Source: JANXXV01 sp038230275 | GTDB taxonomy: Bacteria; Acidobacteriota; Terriglobia; Bryobacterales; Bryobacteraceae | Length of the DNA: 16,302 bases | Reading direction: 5' to 3' | NCBI GenBank assembly: GCA_038230275.1 | Contig: JBBRNO010000146.1 | Location: forward strand, 1 to 16,302 | Notes under the pieces: generated by a model | Seen by the model: the letters and a program-made list of their open reading frames with translations, nothing else | What the model was told of the DNA's origin: nothing | Database searches by the model: none | Translations under genes and position numbers: made by a program | Part shown: positions 6,462 to 15,900 of the stretch, piece after piece | Position numbering within the stretch: position 1 is the stretch's first letter | Layout: the number at the start of each line of letters is the position of its first letter

Positions 6462-7457
6462 TTGGCAATCACTGCGGCACCAATTCGGATGGCAGTAGTA
6501 GGCGCGGGCGGGTTCGGAAAGAACCACCTCCGTGTAATCCACGAAATGGCCGGAGCTGAGCTTGTCGCAGTCGTCGATACCGATGCCGCAAGGGCTGCCG
6601 AAGCAGCCACCCAATACAACTGCCAAGCCTACACCAACGCTGCCGACCTCATCGGCAAAGTGGACGCCGCCATCGTAGCAGTTCCCACCATCGCCCACGC
6701 GGAAGTCGGCTGCCCGCTACTCGAAGCCGGGATCGACGTCTTGATGGAGAAACCCATCGCCTCGGATCTCGCCTCCGCACACCGTCTCGCCCAAGCCGCC
6801 ACGGCAAACGGCCGCATCCTCCAGGTCGGGCACCTGGAACGCTTCAACCCTGCGATCCAGGCACTCGCCACCATCATCACCATTCCGCTATTCTTTGAAA
6901 TCCACCGCATGAGCGTCTTCAGCCCTCGCAGCCTGGACGTCGACGTAGTGCTTGATCTCATGATTCACGACATCGATGTTCTGCTCACTCTGGTTGGCAA
7001 GATGCCGAACGACATCCGCGCCGCCGGCGTGGCCATTCTGTCGCAAAAGGTAGATATCGCGAACGTGCGCCTCGCCTTCCCCGGCGGATGCGTCGCGAAC
7101 CTGACCGCGAGCCGCGTGTCCACCGAACGCGTGCGTAAGATTCGGCTCTTCCAACCAAATCAATACATCTCGCTTGACTATCAACGGCAGGATTGCGCTG
7201 CCTTCACCGTAGGCGCGGACCGCCAGATCGGCTACCGGCCCCTTCCGGTCGTCAAGGGCGAGCCCCTCCAACTCGAAATAGCCGCGTTCTTGGAGTGCGT
7301 GCGCAACCGCACCGCGCCCCTCGTCGGAGCCGCCCAAGCCATTCGCGCCCTGGAGGTTTCCCTGTCCATTCTTGCTAAAATTGAGGAACATCTGGCCGTC
7401 GTCGCCGAATCCATCCGGAACAGCTCAGCAACTTCTGACGCTCCAGCGTCGTCTTAA
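6462..7457 (+). CDS. Gfo/Idh/MocA-family NAD(P)-dependent oxidoreductase
   Basis: This 331-aa protein has the two-domain Gfo/Idh/MocA layout. The N-terminal Rossmann fold has GAGGFGKNH at 14-22 and an acidic residue ending strand 2 (VVDTD, D39/D41). The EKP signature is at 96-98 (LMEKPIA), with GHLERFNP at 123-130 and a catalytic-region MIHDIDV at 167-173. Such enzymes oxidise or reduce sugar hydroxyls, often on nucleotide sugars. Homologues beside lpxI in lipid A clusters, and GnnA (which makes the 3-keto form of UDP-GlcNAc for amide-linked lipid A), make a role in lipid A sugar modification plausible. No GnnB-like transaminase is in the window. The TTG start is preferred because AGGGAG lies 7-8 bases upstream. 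Starting at the internal ATG at 6489 would cut into the first beta-strand. The tonB gene follows after 12 bases, so they are likely co-transcribed. Confidence 0.85.
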   Translation: MAITAAPIRMAVVGAGGFGKNHLRVIHEMAGAELVAVVDTDAARAAEAATQYNCQAYTNAADLIGKVDAAIVAVPTIAHAEVGCPLLEAGIDVLMEKPIASDLASAHRLAQAATANGRILQVGHLERFNPAIQALATIITIPLFFEIHRMSVFSPRSLDVDVVLDLMIHDIDVLLTLVGKMPNDIRAAGVAILSQKVDIANVRLAFPGGCVANLTASRVSTERVRKIRLFQPNQYISLDYQRQDCAAFTVGADRQIGYRPLPVVKGEPLQLEIAAFLECVRNRTAPLVGAAQAIRALEVSLSILAKIEEHLAVVAESIRNSSATSDAPASS

Positions 7458-7469
7458 CTCAAGTCCTCC

Positions 7470-8540
7470 ATGAATCCTCCCGGCCAGCTAGCTGTGAAGA
7501 CCGAGCCTGCTGAACCGCATTTTCTCCTCCAATGGGATGAAGATTCCCGCGGACCCAACCGTTGGGTTCGGGCGGGAGTAGGGTCCCTCGTAGTCCACCT
7601 ATTCCTAGGGTCTGGCATGCTATGGATGGTCAGCCAGCCGATGCCTGTTCACCGGCCGACGCAAACGGATAATTTCCGGAAGGTCACCCCTCTCGTTGCC
7701 CCTCCTGCCGAGTTGACTCAGAAAGCACCGAACAAGGCGCCCCTCAGTAAAGAGTTCAATCTGGAAAGCATGGCTCCCCATCCCGCCGCTCGAAATATTC
7801 CTACCCCTGGCGCGGCGGAACGTCCATCGGTGCACAAGTTTACCCCGCCCACACCTACTCGTGCTGCACTCCCCGCACCCGCGATTCCTGATGCCCCCGC
7901 ATTGGAGGCCCAGCAGGTAAGGCCTGTACCTAGTCAAATCCCAGTATTAGGTACTACGGAAAACGTACTGCCGCCCCAAATTCGCACCGAAGAAAAGCCG
8001 AAACTTTCTTTCGAAAAACCGGGTTTGGACACTGGTTCTCCCCAGGGCGTGTCTCGTATTCCGGCCCCCAAGAATACGGTGGAAGAGGCTATCCGCAGCG
8101 CCGCCAGAAGCCGCGGCTCCCATGGACTAGTGTTGGGTGACGAAGCGGACGCCACGCTCGGTATCGGAGCGAATACCAGGAATTCTCCTATGCCAGGTAA
8201 GCTTGGGAGCAGTCTGGAGCTTCTAAGTGACCCCTTAGGTATCGATTTTACGGCGTATCTCATCAGGGTCTTAGCGGCCGTCCGGCGCAATTGGTACGCG
8301 GTAATTCCAGAGAGTGCCAAGCTAGGGAGAGGTGGCAAAGTGGTTATCCAATTCGCCATCGCGCGCGACGGCAGTGTGCCGAAATTAGTGATCGCAATGC
8401 CATCAGGAGCTGACCCTCTGGACCGTGCGGCGGTCGCGGCGATTAGCGCGACAAATCCGTTCCCGCCCTTGCCCGGTGAGTTCAAAGGGAGCCAGATCCG
8501 GCTTCAATTCGCCTTCCAATACAATGTAACTCCACGCTAA
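7470..8540 (+). CDS. TonB-family energy transducer
   Basis: This 356-aa protein couples the inner-membrane proton gradient to outer-membrane receptors. After a short cytoplasmic stretch, one membrane anchor lies at about 33-54 (VGSLVVHLFLGSGMLWMV). A long Pro/Ala/Thr-rich periplasmic spacer follows (about 58-215). The C-terminal TonB domain is at 254-356 and includes YLIRVLAAVRRNWYAVIP, GKVVIQFAIARDGSV, a helix DRAAVAAISATNPFPPLP, and the final strand IRLQFAFQYN. This beta-alpha-beta order is the TonB_C fold that contacts the TonB box of receptors. It is longer than E. coli TonB (239 aa) mainly because of the spacer. The ATG at 7470 has no clear Shine-Dalgarno sequence and lies 12 bases after the oxidoreductase stop, suggesting coupled translation. 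No exbB or exbD is nearby. The receptor at 12941-16302 is a possible but unproven client. Confidence 0.88.
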   Translation: MNPPGQLAVKTEPAEPHFLLQWDEDSRGPNRWVRAGVGSLVVHLFLGSGMLWMVSQPMPVHRPTQTDNFRKVTPLVAPPAELTQKAPNKAPLSKEFNLESMAPHPAARNIPTPGAAERPSVHKFTPPTPTRAALPAPAIPDAPALEAQQVRPVPSQIPVLGTTENVLPPQIRTEEKPKLSFEKPGLDTGSPQGVSRIPAPKNTVEEAIRSAARSRGSHGLVLGDEADATLGIGANTRNSPMPGKLGSSLELLSDPLGIDFTAYLIRVLAAVRRNWYAVIPESAKLGRGGKVVIQFAIARDGSVPKLVIAMPSGADPLDRAAVAAISATNPFPPLPGEFKGSQIRLQFAFQYNVTPR

Positions 8541-8849
8541 AGTGGTGTCGCACTAAGGCACCTGAGTGAGCGGTGCCTACCCTCCGAAGACCTCGACAAC
8601 TAAGGTGAATCGCTTCCTGTCACCTAAGGTTATCAGCCAAGGTACATTTTCGCCGCGAAATGATTTAATTCAAAGGTAAGCAAGATTGTATTGCCTTCCC
8701 GGATTGGAACGCGCCTGATTCCCAAGGAAGCGGTCTTTCCCGAATTCGCGTTTCATTGCGAAACGGGGAACCGAATCTTAGCCATTTCGCCGCCTGACGA
8801 TTTGTATTCGCGACGACGCACGAAGCCCTGACACGGCAAGGAGATACAC
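8541..8849. other. 309-base non-coding region before the sigma factor gene
   Basis: No gene is supported here. A perfect 7-bp stem (AGGCACC 8556-8562, GGTGCCT 8572-8578, 9-base loop) stands 15 bases after the tonB stop but lacks a T run, so it is at best a weak terminator. A second stem pairs AGGTGA (8603-8608) with TCACCT (8620-8625). CTAAGG occurs three times, at 8553, 8600 and 8624. Further on, CGTTTC (8749-8754) pairs with GAAACG (8760-8765). No consensus promoter was found. The length and structure suggest regulation of the sigma factor gene. Confidence 0.4.
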
Positions 8850-9758
8850 ATGGGTACCGCTCTGAATAACTGGCTTCATACGAACTCCGTGGACGAGTGG
8901 GCCGATGCATGCAAATACCTCAACGTCGATCAAATGGAACCGGCGGCAATAACACCCCAATTGGAGGGCATATTACCGCAAAAGAAAGGTATGGAGCGTG
9001 CTATGCAAGTCAAGACCGTGTGCACCGTCCAAGTGAATAAGACCACGAAGCGTGATCGCGTTGTCCTGGAACACTTGCCGCTGGTAAAGGCGATTGCCGT
9101 CCGCGTTTACGAGAATCTGCCCGTTCACGTCGACTTGGATGACTTGGTACACGCAGGCATTCTGGGATTGTTCGATGCAGCCACTAAGTACGACCCTGAA
9201 AAGCAGGTAGTGTTCTCTAGTTACGCGAAGCACCGGATTAAGGGTGCAATTCTGGATAGCCTGCGCCAGCTGGATTGGGCTTCGCGGGATTTGCGCCGTC
9301 GTCATAAGCAATTGGAAGCAGCCACCAGAGACCTTGCCGCCGAATTGCAGCGGACGCCGACTGAGGCTGAGATTGCGGCACGGTTGGGTGTCGACGTCGA
9401 CCGTTGGCGCCAGATGATGCTCGATCTCCGCAGCGTGGGTTTGGTCTCCGCAAGCACCCGGTCAGCCGAAAACGAAGACATGCCGGCGCCGGACTTCCCC
9501 AGCAAGCCCGAAACACAACCGGATTCCATGTGCGCCCGCGAGCAACTACGCGAAGTTCTGGCCACGGCGATGCAGACTCTGCCGGAGCGCTACAAGAAAG
9601 TGGTCGTACTCTACTACACGAACGAAATGACGATGAAAGAGATCGGCGGCGTCCTCGGCATCAACGAAAGCCGCGTCTCCCAGATTCACAAGTCGGCTCT
9701 CGAAAAGATGAACGTTGTACTGCAAGGCAACGGCATCCATAACTGCAACGCGTTTTAG
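8850..9758 (+). CDS. FliA/WhiG-class sigma-70 family factor
   Basis: This 302-aa RNA polymerase sigma subunit belongs to the group 3 (FliA/WhiG/SigB-like) type. Region 2 is at about 70-145 (LVKAIAVRVYENL, DLDDLVHAGILGLFDAATKYDP, FSSYAKHRIKGAILDSLRQLDW). Region 3 is at 150-195 (LAAELQRTPTEAEIAARLGV). Region 4 is at 240-290 (LPERYKKVVVLYYTNEMTMKEIGGVLGI, then SRVSQIHKSALEKM), the part that reads -35 elements. There is no region 1.1. About 65 residues precede region 2, longer than in FliA, and look unrelated to known sigma parts. An internal ATG at 8991 could be an alternative start, but AAGGAG ideally placed before the ATG at 8850 decides for the longer form. No flagellar genes or anti-sigma factor are visible nearby, so the regulon is unknown. 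It faces the TPR gene convergently across 17 bases. Confidence 0.9.
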   Translation: MGTALNNWLHTNSVDEWADACKYLNVDQMEPAAITPQLEGILPQKKGMERAMQVKTVCTVQVNKTTKRDRVVLEHLPLVKAIAVRVYENLPVHVDLDDLVHAGILGLFDAATKYDPEKQVVFSSYAKHRIKGAILDSLRQLDWASRDLRRRHKQLEAATRDLAAELQRTPTEAEIAARLGVDVDRWRQMMLDLRSVGLVSASTRSAENEDMPAPDFPSKPETQPDSMCAREQLREVLATAMQTLPERYKKVVVLYYTNEMTMKEIGGVLGINESRVSQIHKSALEKMNVVLQGNGIHNCNAF

Positions 9759-9775
9759 AAGGGCAGCCGGCGGAC

Positions 9776-10789
9776 TCACTTTCGTTTCGCTGGTTCCTTC
9801 GCCTTCGCCGCCACAAACCGCGCCCGCGCTTCTTCGGCTTTCCCTTCCTGGCCCAGTCCCCGGTAAAGCCGCGCGAGCAGATACCAGGCATCTGAGTAAT
9901 CCGGATCCAGCGATGATGCTCGTTGTGCCCAGTTCAGTGACTGTTCCGCCTTATCCAGTTGCTCCAGCGCCTTTGCCCCGATATAGAACCCACGCGCGGA
10001 CAGCGGGTTCCGGTTTACCGCCATCGAAACCGCATCGAATGCCCGGCGCGCATCGCTTTTCTTCAACAGCAACTCCGCTACATTGATGTACGGCCACTCG
10101 TACTCCGGATGATCCTTCTCCACCAGTTTGATCGCGCTTAGAAAGTAGCGCATCGCCTTCTCATCGTCTCCGCTTGCCATGAAGCAGAGACCCAGGTTGT
10201 CCAGCGCTTTGTAGGAGCCAGGAGTGATCTTCAAGGCACGTTCGAACTGCCCGATCGCCAGGTCGATTCGCCCTTCCTGATAGTAAATCCGTCCCAGCAT
10301 GTAGGCGCCGTCCGCATCCCCTGGATGACGTTCCAACAGTTGGATGAAAGTCTCGATCGCCTTGCCGGTGTCGCCTAGCAGATAGGAGGCATTTCCCTTG
10401 ATCTTCAGCGCCGGCGCGTCCCCGGGGTGACCTGCCAGAACCCGTTCGGATTCAACCAGCGCAGCTTTCGGGCGTCGAGCCATCAGATAAGCGCCAGCCA
10501 AAAACACCCGGCCTGGAACGGATGTGGAATCGCTCTCCAGATACTTCTCGGCTGTGCGAATGGCTGCGTCGAACTCCCTGGCACCGGCTTGCGCCTCCGC
10601 CAACGCCAACAGAATCGAACGCTGGCTGGGACAAGCAGTGATAGCCTCGTTCAATAGCTTGGCCGCAACCGTGAACTGCCGCGCTGTAATCGCGTTCCGC
10701 GCTTCCTCTTGACGCAATGCCGACGTCACCAGATCGCACACGGGTTCCTGGGCCTGGGCCGCCATCGCCAATAATAAAAATAATCGCAT
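9776..10789 (-). CDS. Secreted tetratricopeptide-repeat protein
   Basis: This 337-aa protein has a short signal peptide (MRLFLLLAMAAQAQ, cleavage probably after AQA) and is then almost entirely TPR. About eight 34-residue helix pairs can be followed from residue 30 to 325 by their W/L-G-Y-A-F-A-P spacing, for example GAYMLGRIYYQEGRIDLAIG and KALDNLGLCFMASGDDEKAM. It ends in a basic tail. The expected place is the periplasm or cell surface, and the expected role is a scaffold for protein contacts. No enzyme motif is seen. It lies 15 bases downstream of the sulfatase/TPR lipoprotein gene on the same strand, so the two are probably one operon, and TPRs occur in both. The ATG at 10789 is chosen because the signal peptide begins there, although the ribosome-binding site is weak. 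The specific partner is unknown. Confidence 0.85.
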   Translation of the reverse strand: MRLFLLLAMAAQAQEPVCDLVTSALRQEEARNAITARQFTVAAKLLNEAITACPSQRSILLALAEAQAGAREFDAAIRTAEKYLESDSTSVPGRVFLAGAYLMARRPKAALVESERVLAGHPGDAPALKIKGNASYLLGDTGKAIETFIQLLERHPGDADGAYMLGRIYYQEGRIDLAIGQFERALKITPGSYKALDNLGLCFMASGDDEKAMRYFLSAIKLVEKDHPEYEWPYINVAELLLKKSDARRAFDAVSMAVNRNPLSARGFYIGAKALEQLDKAEQSLNWAQRASSLDPDYSDAWYLLARLYRGLGQEGKAEEARARFVAAKAKEPAKRK

Positions 10790-10804
10790 CGGTCTATTGC
10801 CGGT

Positions 10805-12850
10805 CTAGCGCAATGACGCCAGCTTCTCCCGAACCCTGGGAAGAACGCTCCCATATTGGGCCGGCGAAGCCTTGGCGATGAACGTCTCGAAGCTGGAACG
10901 GGCGCGCGCGCGGTCTCCCGCCATCTCGTATAGAAGTCCAAGATTCATGTGTACCTCCACCAGTTCCGGATTCAACTGTGCAGCCCGTTCGAAGTAGCCG
11001 CGCGCAGCCTGGTAGTCCTGTTTCTGAATGGAAACCAGCCCCATCCCGTTTTGCGCTGCGGCATACCCGGCGTCGTTGGCAAGAATCCATTTAAACGTCC
11101 GTTCTGAGTCGGCCACACGTCCCTTTTCAAGATAAGCGGTGGCAAGATTATTCTGGCTGTCTAGATCCACGGGATTAATCTGCGCTGCCTTCTCGTATTC
11201 GGCAATCGCCGCCTCCTTCTGGCCGCGGCGCAACAGCAGATCGGCCAGGCGTGAATGAAGCCGGCCGCTGGCGATGCCTTTTGCCAACGCGGCCCGGTAC
11301 AACCGCATCGCCTCGTCGTAGTAATCGTTCTTCTCCAAACGGCCGCCCAATTGATAGTAAAGCGAAGGATTCTGCGGATCTTTGTCCAACGCCTTCCGCA
11401 ACAGCGCAATACGCTGGGACTCAGGCAGGTTCGTTCCAGCGCTCTCGGCCTCATCGATCCAGTTGAGAATATCAAGCGCGTCTTTCGGATCCTTGCCGGT
11501 GCCGGTCAGATCGTAAGAACGCCCGCCAACGCCCGACAAATAGCCCAGCGATTTCAGCTGATCCATGACGCGCTCGTCCACCATCGCCGTCTCCACCTTC
11601 TCGGCGCCATTGGCGCCCGTCGAAACAACGCTCTTCAGTTGTGCCTCCAGCTTCTGCACTTCAGGGCTGTTTTGTCCGATGACGTTCTTCGTCTCACCGG
11701 GGTCCGACGCCAGATCGTAGAGCTCGGGTCGCGGTGCACGGATATACTTCCAGCGGTTCGTTCGAATCGACCTCAGCTCCGCCCAATTCATGTTCATCTT
11801 TGGGTAAAGCGTCTCACCGTAGGAATTGTCAGTGGCGACGCCCGCGCCTTTGAAGGCCGGCACCAGGCTTACTCCCTGCACGGATGCCGGTGCGCTGCCG
11901 CCCATCACCTCAAACAGCGTCGGCAGGAAATCAATGCTCCGCGCCTGCTGCTTCACCCGCACGCCCGGCGGAATTCCCGGTCCGGAAATCAGGAAGGGAA
12001 TACGCATCGTGGAATCGTACAGGAAAATGCCATGCGTATGTTCGCCATGTTCACCCAGGCTCTCGCCATGGTCGGACAGAACCGCAATCACGGTCTGGTC
12101 GGCTGGAGACTTCTTTCCGATGGCCTCAAACAGGCGTCCCAACTGCTGATCGGTATAGGCGATCTCACCGTCATAAGGGCGGCCCTTGTATTTGCGCGCG
12201 AACTCCCCTGGCGGCTGATATGGAATATGCGGGTCATACAGGTGCACCCAGAGAAAATAGGGTTTGCCTGACGGCCTCTTATCCAGCCAATCGATTGCCC
12301 GGTCCACCACCACGGACGCCTTCCGTTCGGGGTCCTCCCGGAACTCATTCCGGTTGCCTGGACGAGGCATCTGGTCGTCGTAGACAGCGAATCCGTTGCT
12401 GAAACCGAAAAGCTTCTTCAATACTGCCGAGCCGACGAAGGCGGCCGTATCCCAGCCTTGCTCCTGAAGAAGCCGTGCCAGTGGATGCGAGGACGCCGGC
12501 AGAATGAAGCCACCGGTATTGCGCACCTTGTGCATGTTTGGGTTTTGTCCGGTGAAGATACTAGCATGCGAAGGAGGCGTCAATGGGGTTTGCGCTACCG
12601 CATTCTCAAACAACACACCGCGCTTCGCCAATCCGTCCAGCACCGGCGTTTCGATATCTTTATATCCGTAGCAGCCCAGGTGATCGGGACGAAGAGTATC
12701 GACGGTCACCACCACGACATTCAAAGGACGCAATGCCGCAACTTTCACCGGAGGAAGCTGGGAGGACTGCTGCGGAGATTGGCAGGCAGCCAGAAAGACG
12801 GTGCCGATCATCAGGGAGAGCTTCTGGAAGCGGGGCTGGGTAGAATGCAT
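10805..12850 (-). CDS. Sulfatase-like (alkaline phosphatase superfamily) lipoprotein with C-terminal TPRs
   Basis: This 681-aa protein has a lipoprotein signal ending in LAAC with the acylated Cys at 23, so it should be anchored in an envelope membrane. Residues 42-440 are a sulfatase/alkaline-phosphatase-type hydrolase. Metal-site Asp residues are D51 (VVTVDTLRPDHLG) and D260-H261 (LSDHGESLGEHGEHTHG), with YDPHIPY at 205-211 and RTNRWKYI, LYDLASDPGE near the domain end. At the nucleophile site the sulfatase motif C/S-x-P-S-R reads TPPSH (91-95). A Thr stands where sulfatases carry the Cys/Ser turned into formylglycine, so it may be a phosphodiesterase, phosphatase or transferase rather than a sulfatase. 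Residues 470-681 carry about five TPRs. The substrate is unknown. It is first in an operon with the secreted TPR gene and is insulated from the receptor gene by a terminator. Confidence 0.88.
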   Translation of the reverse strand: MHSTQPRFQKLSLMIGTVFLAACQSPQQSSQLPPVKVAALRPLNVVVVTVDTLRPDHLGCYGYKDIETPVLDGLAKRGVLFENAVAQTPLTPPSHASIFTGQNPNMHKVRNTGGFILPASSHPLARLLQEQGWDTAAFVGSAVLKKLFGFSNGFAVYDDQMPRPGNRNEFREDPERKASVVVDRAIDWLDKRPSGKPYFLWVHLYDPHIPYQPPGEFARKYKGRPYDGEIAYTDQQLGRLFEAIGKKSPADQTVIAVLSDHGESLGEHGEHTHGIFLYDSTMRIPFLISGPGIPPGVRVKQQARSIDFLPTLFEVMGGSAPASVQGVSLVPAFKGAGVATDNSYGETLYPKMNMNWAELRSIRTNRWKYIRAPRPELYDLASDPGETKNVIGQNSPEVQKLEAQLKSVVSTGANGAEKVETAMVDERVMDQLKSLGYLSGVGGRSYDLTGTGKDPKDALDILNWIDEAESAGTNLPESQRIALLRKALDKDPQNPSLYYQLGGRLEKNDYYDEAMRLYRAALAKGIASGRLHSRLADLLLRRGQKEAAIAEYEKAAQINPVDLDSQNNLATAYLEKGRVADSERTFKWILANDAGYAAAQNGMGLVSIQKQDYQAARGYFERAAQLNPELVEVHMNLGLLYEMAGDRARARSSFETFIAKASPAQYGSVLPRVREKLASLR

Positions 12851-12881
12851 CGGAACTTCTAAAGTTTAGCCTGAAACGAAA

Positions 12882-12924
12882 AATCCCCGTTCGAGCGGCG
12901 AATAATGCCGCAGGAACGGGGATT
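12882..12924 (-). terminator. Strong intrinsic terminator behind the TonB-dependent receptor gene
   Basis: AATCCCCGTTC (12882-12892) and GAACGGGGATT (12914-12924) form a perfect 11-bp stem. Inside it GCGGC and GCCGC pair as a second 5-bp stem around GAATAAT. Read on the minus strand the hairpin is followed by a TTTTTCGTTT tract, and it lies 17 bases past the receptor stop codon. This is a textbook Rho-independent terminator ending the receptor transcript before the sulfatase-like gene. Confidence 0.9.
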
Positions 12925-12940
12925 AGAAACAGTAGCGAGA

Positions 12941-15900
12941 TCAGAACTCGATCCGCGCCTCCACCTGAACCGTGCGGCCGCCGCCACGCTGCACCAGTTG
13001 GCCGAATGAACCGGGATCGGCGATATCCAGACCCAGGAACTGGCGCGATGTTCGTTTGAACGGATTATCCGCAGTGGCGCCGATACCGAGGAACGTCTTT
13101 TCCCGCAGGTAAAATCGCTTACTCATCCGGAACGTTTCCCGCGCCTGATGCGGGCCTCGCACCTGCGGTAGGAAGCGTGGCGCCGTTCCCACTCTCAGCG
13201 GCACCCCGTTGTCAGTTGTTGGCTGTGGACCAAATGCAGCCGGATTGAGATAAGGCGTGCCTTTGTTGAAATCCGTCTTCGAAGGCGCGCCGCCCAAGGT
13301 TTCCTTGCTGCTCAGAACGTCAGGGCGAATACCGGAGGCGAAGCCGGCCGGCAGGTTGTATCCCGAATAGCCCACCTGAATCGGAAGCCCGGATGTATAG
13401 CCGTGAATGCCCGCGAACTGCCAGCCGCCGATGAGTGCATTCTTGACCGGGCCAAAATTGAAGCGCCGCCCCTCACCGATCGGAGACTCATAAACCCACG
13501 TCAGCTTAAATTCATGCGGCGTGCTGAACTCCGTAATCGACCGGTCCAGCTTCCGGTTGAAATAATCCTGCACGGACGTGTAATACGCACCAGGTCCGTT
13601 GGCGTCAATGTAGCCGATCGCCTTTGAGAACGTGTACGCCGCCAGAAATCCCAAGTCCTTGCTCAAGTGCTTGGTCACCGTCACCTGCATCGAGTTGTAA
13701 TTGGAGTTCGAATTGTACGGGAACTGTTCGTTGATTTGTCCATACTGCGGGTAAGGTCGCAGGGCCTGCGCCACCGAAAGGCTGGTGTCGAAAGTCGGGA
13801 ACGGTGTGTACTTGGGATTGTCCGCAACCGATTCATTCAAAGTATCGCCCATGCGAAGCAGATTGGATGGCAGACCGTTGTAGTCCGTGTAACCGCTTCC
13901 CGGCGATCCGCCCCACACACGCGTCCCCTTGTTGCCTACGTAAGCCACTTCAAGAACAGTGGACGGAGCAACTTGATATTGGATAGTGAAGTTGTAGTTT
14001 TGGGTGTATCCGGGCCGGTTGGCGTCGCGTGCGGTGGTGGCCACGTCCTGATAATTCGCCGAATTCGGGTCCGTATTCGGCAGTGGCTTCGCCAGGCTGG
14101 GGTAAGGGTTGCGCAGATAGATGCTTGGGTCGTCGACAAACCCCGTCGGACTGGTGCCGGCAAAGGTCGGCACGTTCCCGTTGAAGCCGTACGTAAACCC
14201 GCCGTATCCCCAGTTGTTGGCGATGGGCGGCGTACTGGTGATGGCGTATCCCGCGCGGACAACCATCTTGTCAGAGGCCCGGTACACAATGCCGAGCCGC
14301 GGCAGGATCTGTTTCCAATAAGTATCATTCACCTGTTTTGTGAAAATCAGAGCGCCCGGCCGTTTCGCTTCCGGGTTCTGCACCGCAAGGCTGACCTCGG
14401 ACATGCGGCCGGTTGTCTCATAAAACGGCGGGATCACTTCCCAGCGCAGTCCCACATTCACTGTCAGCCGGGGGGTAATCTTCCAGTCGTCCATCACGTA
14501 GAAGCTGTGTTGCGGCTGTCGGAATGCCTGCGAATAACCCTGAATGCTGTGATTGGACTTGTATGCCGCGCCCAGCAGAAAGCTGGCGAACGCGTTGCCG
14601 CTGCTCGCCAATTGCCCCGGCAGGTCGGTTTGTCTGGCGCTAAAGGTAAAGTCGCCTGCGTCGGACAGTGCCCGGTCGCCATAGAAGTAGCGCTTGTATT
14701 CGTAACCTACGCGGACCGTGTGCGCCCCATGCAGCCATGTCAGGTCATCCTGGAAAATCGAGCTTCCGTTCGGGCTGACATCGGCAAAGCCAACGCCCAT
14801 GCGGGTAATCGAGTTGCCTTGTATCGGCGAACCCGGCCCATTGAACCGGATGACCGGGAACAGCGTGTCCGGCAAATTCTTCAAGCCGATCAATGTCGCC
14901 AGACCCGCGTTGATAGTCGCCGGAAACGCTCCATTCTTGTTGATGAAGCGATTATAGCCGCCAGCCGCACGATTGATGAGCGTGCCCGACAATGTGGACG
15001 TCATCGACAGCCGCGCCAAATGTCCCGGCGTGATCTGCTGCTGCCAGGAACTGGAAGCGGGGCCGGGGAACGGCAGGAAACGGCCGGCGCCATTGTTGAA
15101 CCGGCTGCGATAGCTATGGTTGTAGTAACCCGAAATCTGATTCTTCGAATCCAGTTGGTGGTCGGCCTTTACACCCCAGGACAGCAATTCAAAAACCGGC
15201 TGGCCGTTGATCGTAGGGATGTTGCGCAAAAGCGAAGAACCTGAGGGATCCTGGATTCCGATCTTCGAGATGATGTTGGCCGCCACTGGATCGAAGCGGG
15301 ACGCGGGAATGATGTTGCCCGCGAAAGCATCTCGCACAATTCCGCCGTTGGCATTCCGCGTCGTGGCGGGGTCGTAGATCTGCCCGAAGCGGATGGGCCG
15401 CCCCAGGGGGTCGGTTCCCACCTGCGTGCCGGACTTCGCGTTGCCTGTGTAAGCCGGATCGAAGAGTCTTGAAAAGTCGCCTTTCTTAAAATCGAGCGTG
15501 GGTACCGTGCCCAACCCGGTAAGCTGCTGCTGGTTCCGGTTGTCCTTCTCCAGGTTGGTGAAGAAAAACGTCCGGTTGCGCCCGTTGTATATCTTCGGAA
15601 TCAGCACCGGACCACCGGCAGAGTATCCGTAGTTATGCTCGCGGAATTTCGATTTCTTGCCGCCCGACGTGGTCGTATTCAAGTTGGACGCGTTGAGCGC
15701 TTCGTTCTGGCCGTAGTAAAATCCCGAACCATGCAACTGGTTCGTTCCGGAGCGGATGGTAAAGTTGGCCACCGCGGTCTGCCCGCCGTTGTACTGCGCT
15801 CCGATGGCGCCTGTCTGCAACTTGAACTCGCCGATCGCTTCCGCCGAGGGGCTGAATTCATTGTTGTTTCCACCGGACAGGTCGGCGCGCCCAATCGGCA

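Noticed and set aside
6193..6498. Open frame of about 102 codons on the plus strand covering the kinase-oxidoreductase gap
   Set aside because: Its ATG lies in the kinase -10/palindrome region, it has no ribosome-binding site, overlaps the well-supported oxidoreductase start in another frame, and resembles no family I know.
8556..8578. Perfect 7-bp hairpin after tonB as an intrinsic terminator
   Set aside because: No T run follows on the plus strand, so it is kept only as part of the non-coding region note.
11255..12271. 338-codon frame opposite the sulfatase-like gene
   Set aside because: It is a long antisense shadow caused by GC-rich codon bias. The minus-strand protein has clear lipobox, metal-site and TPR motifs.
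13667..15244. 525-codon frame opposite the TonB-dependent receptor
   Set aside because: It is an Arg/Val/His-rich antisense translation with no domain. The receptor on the minus strand is unmistakable.
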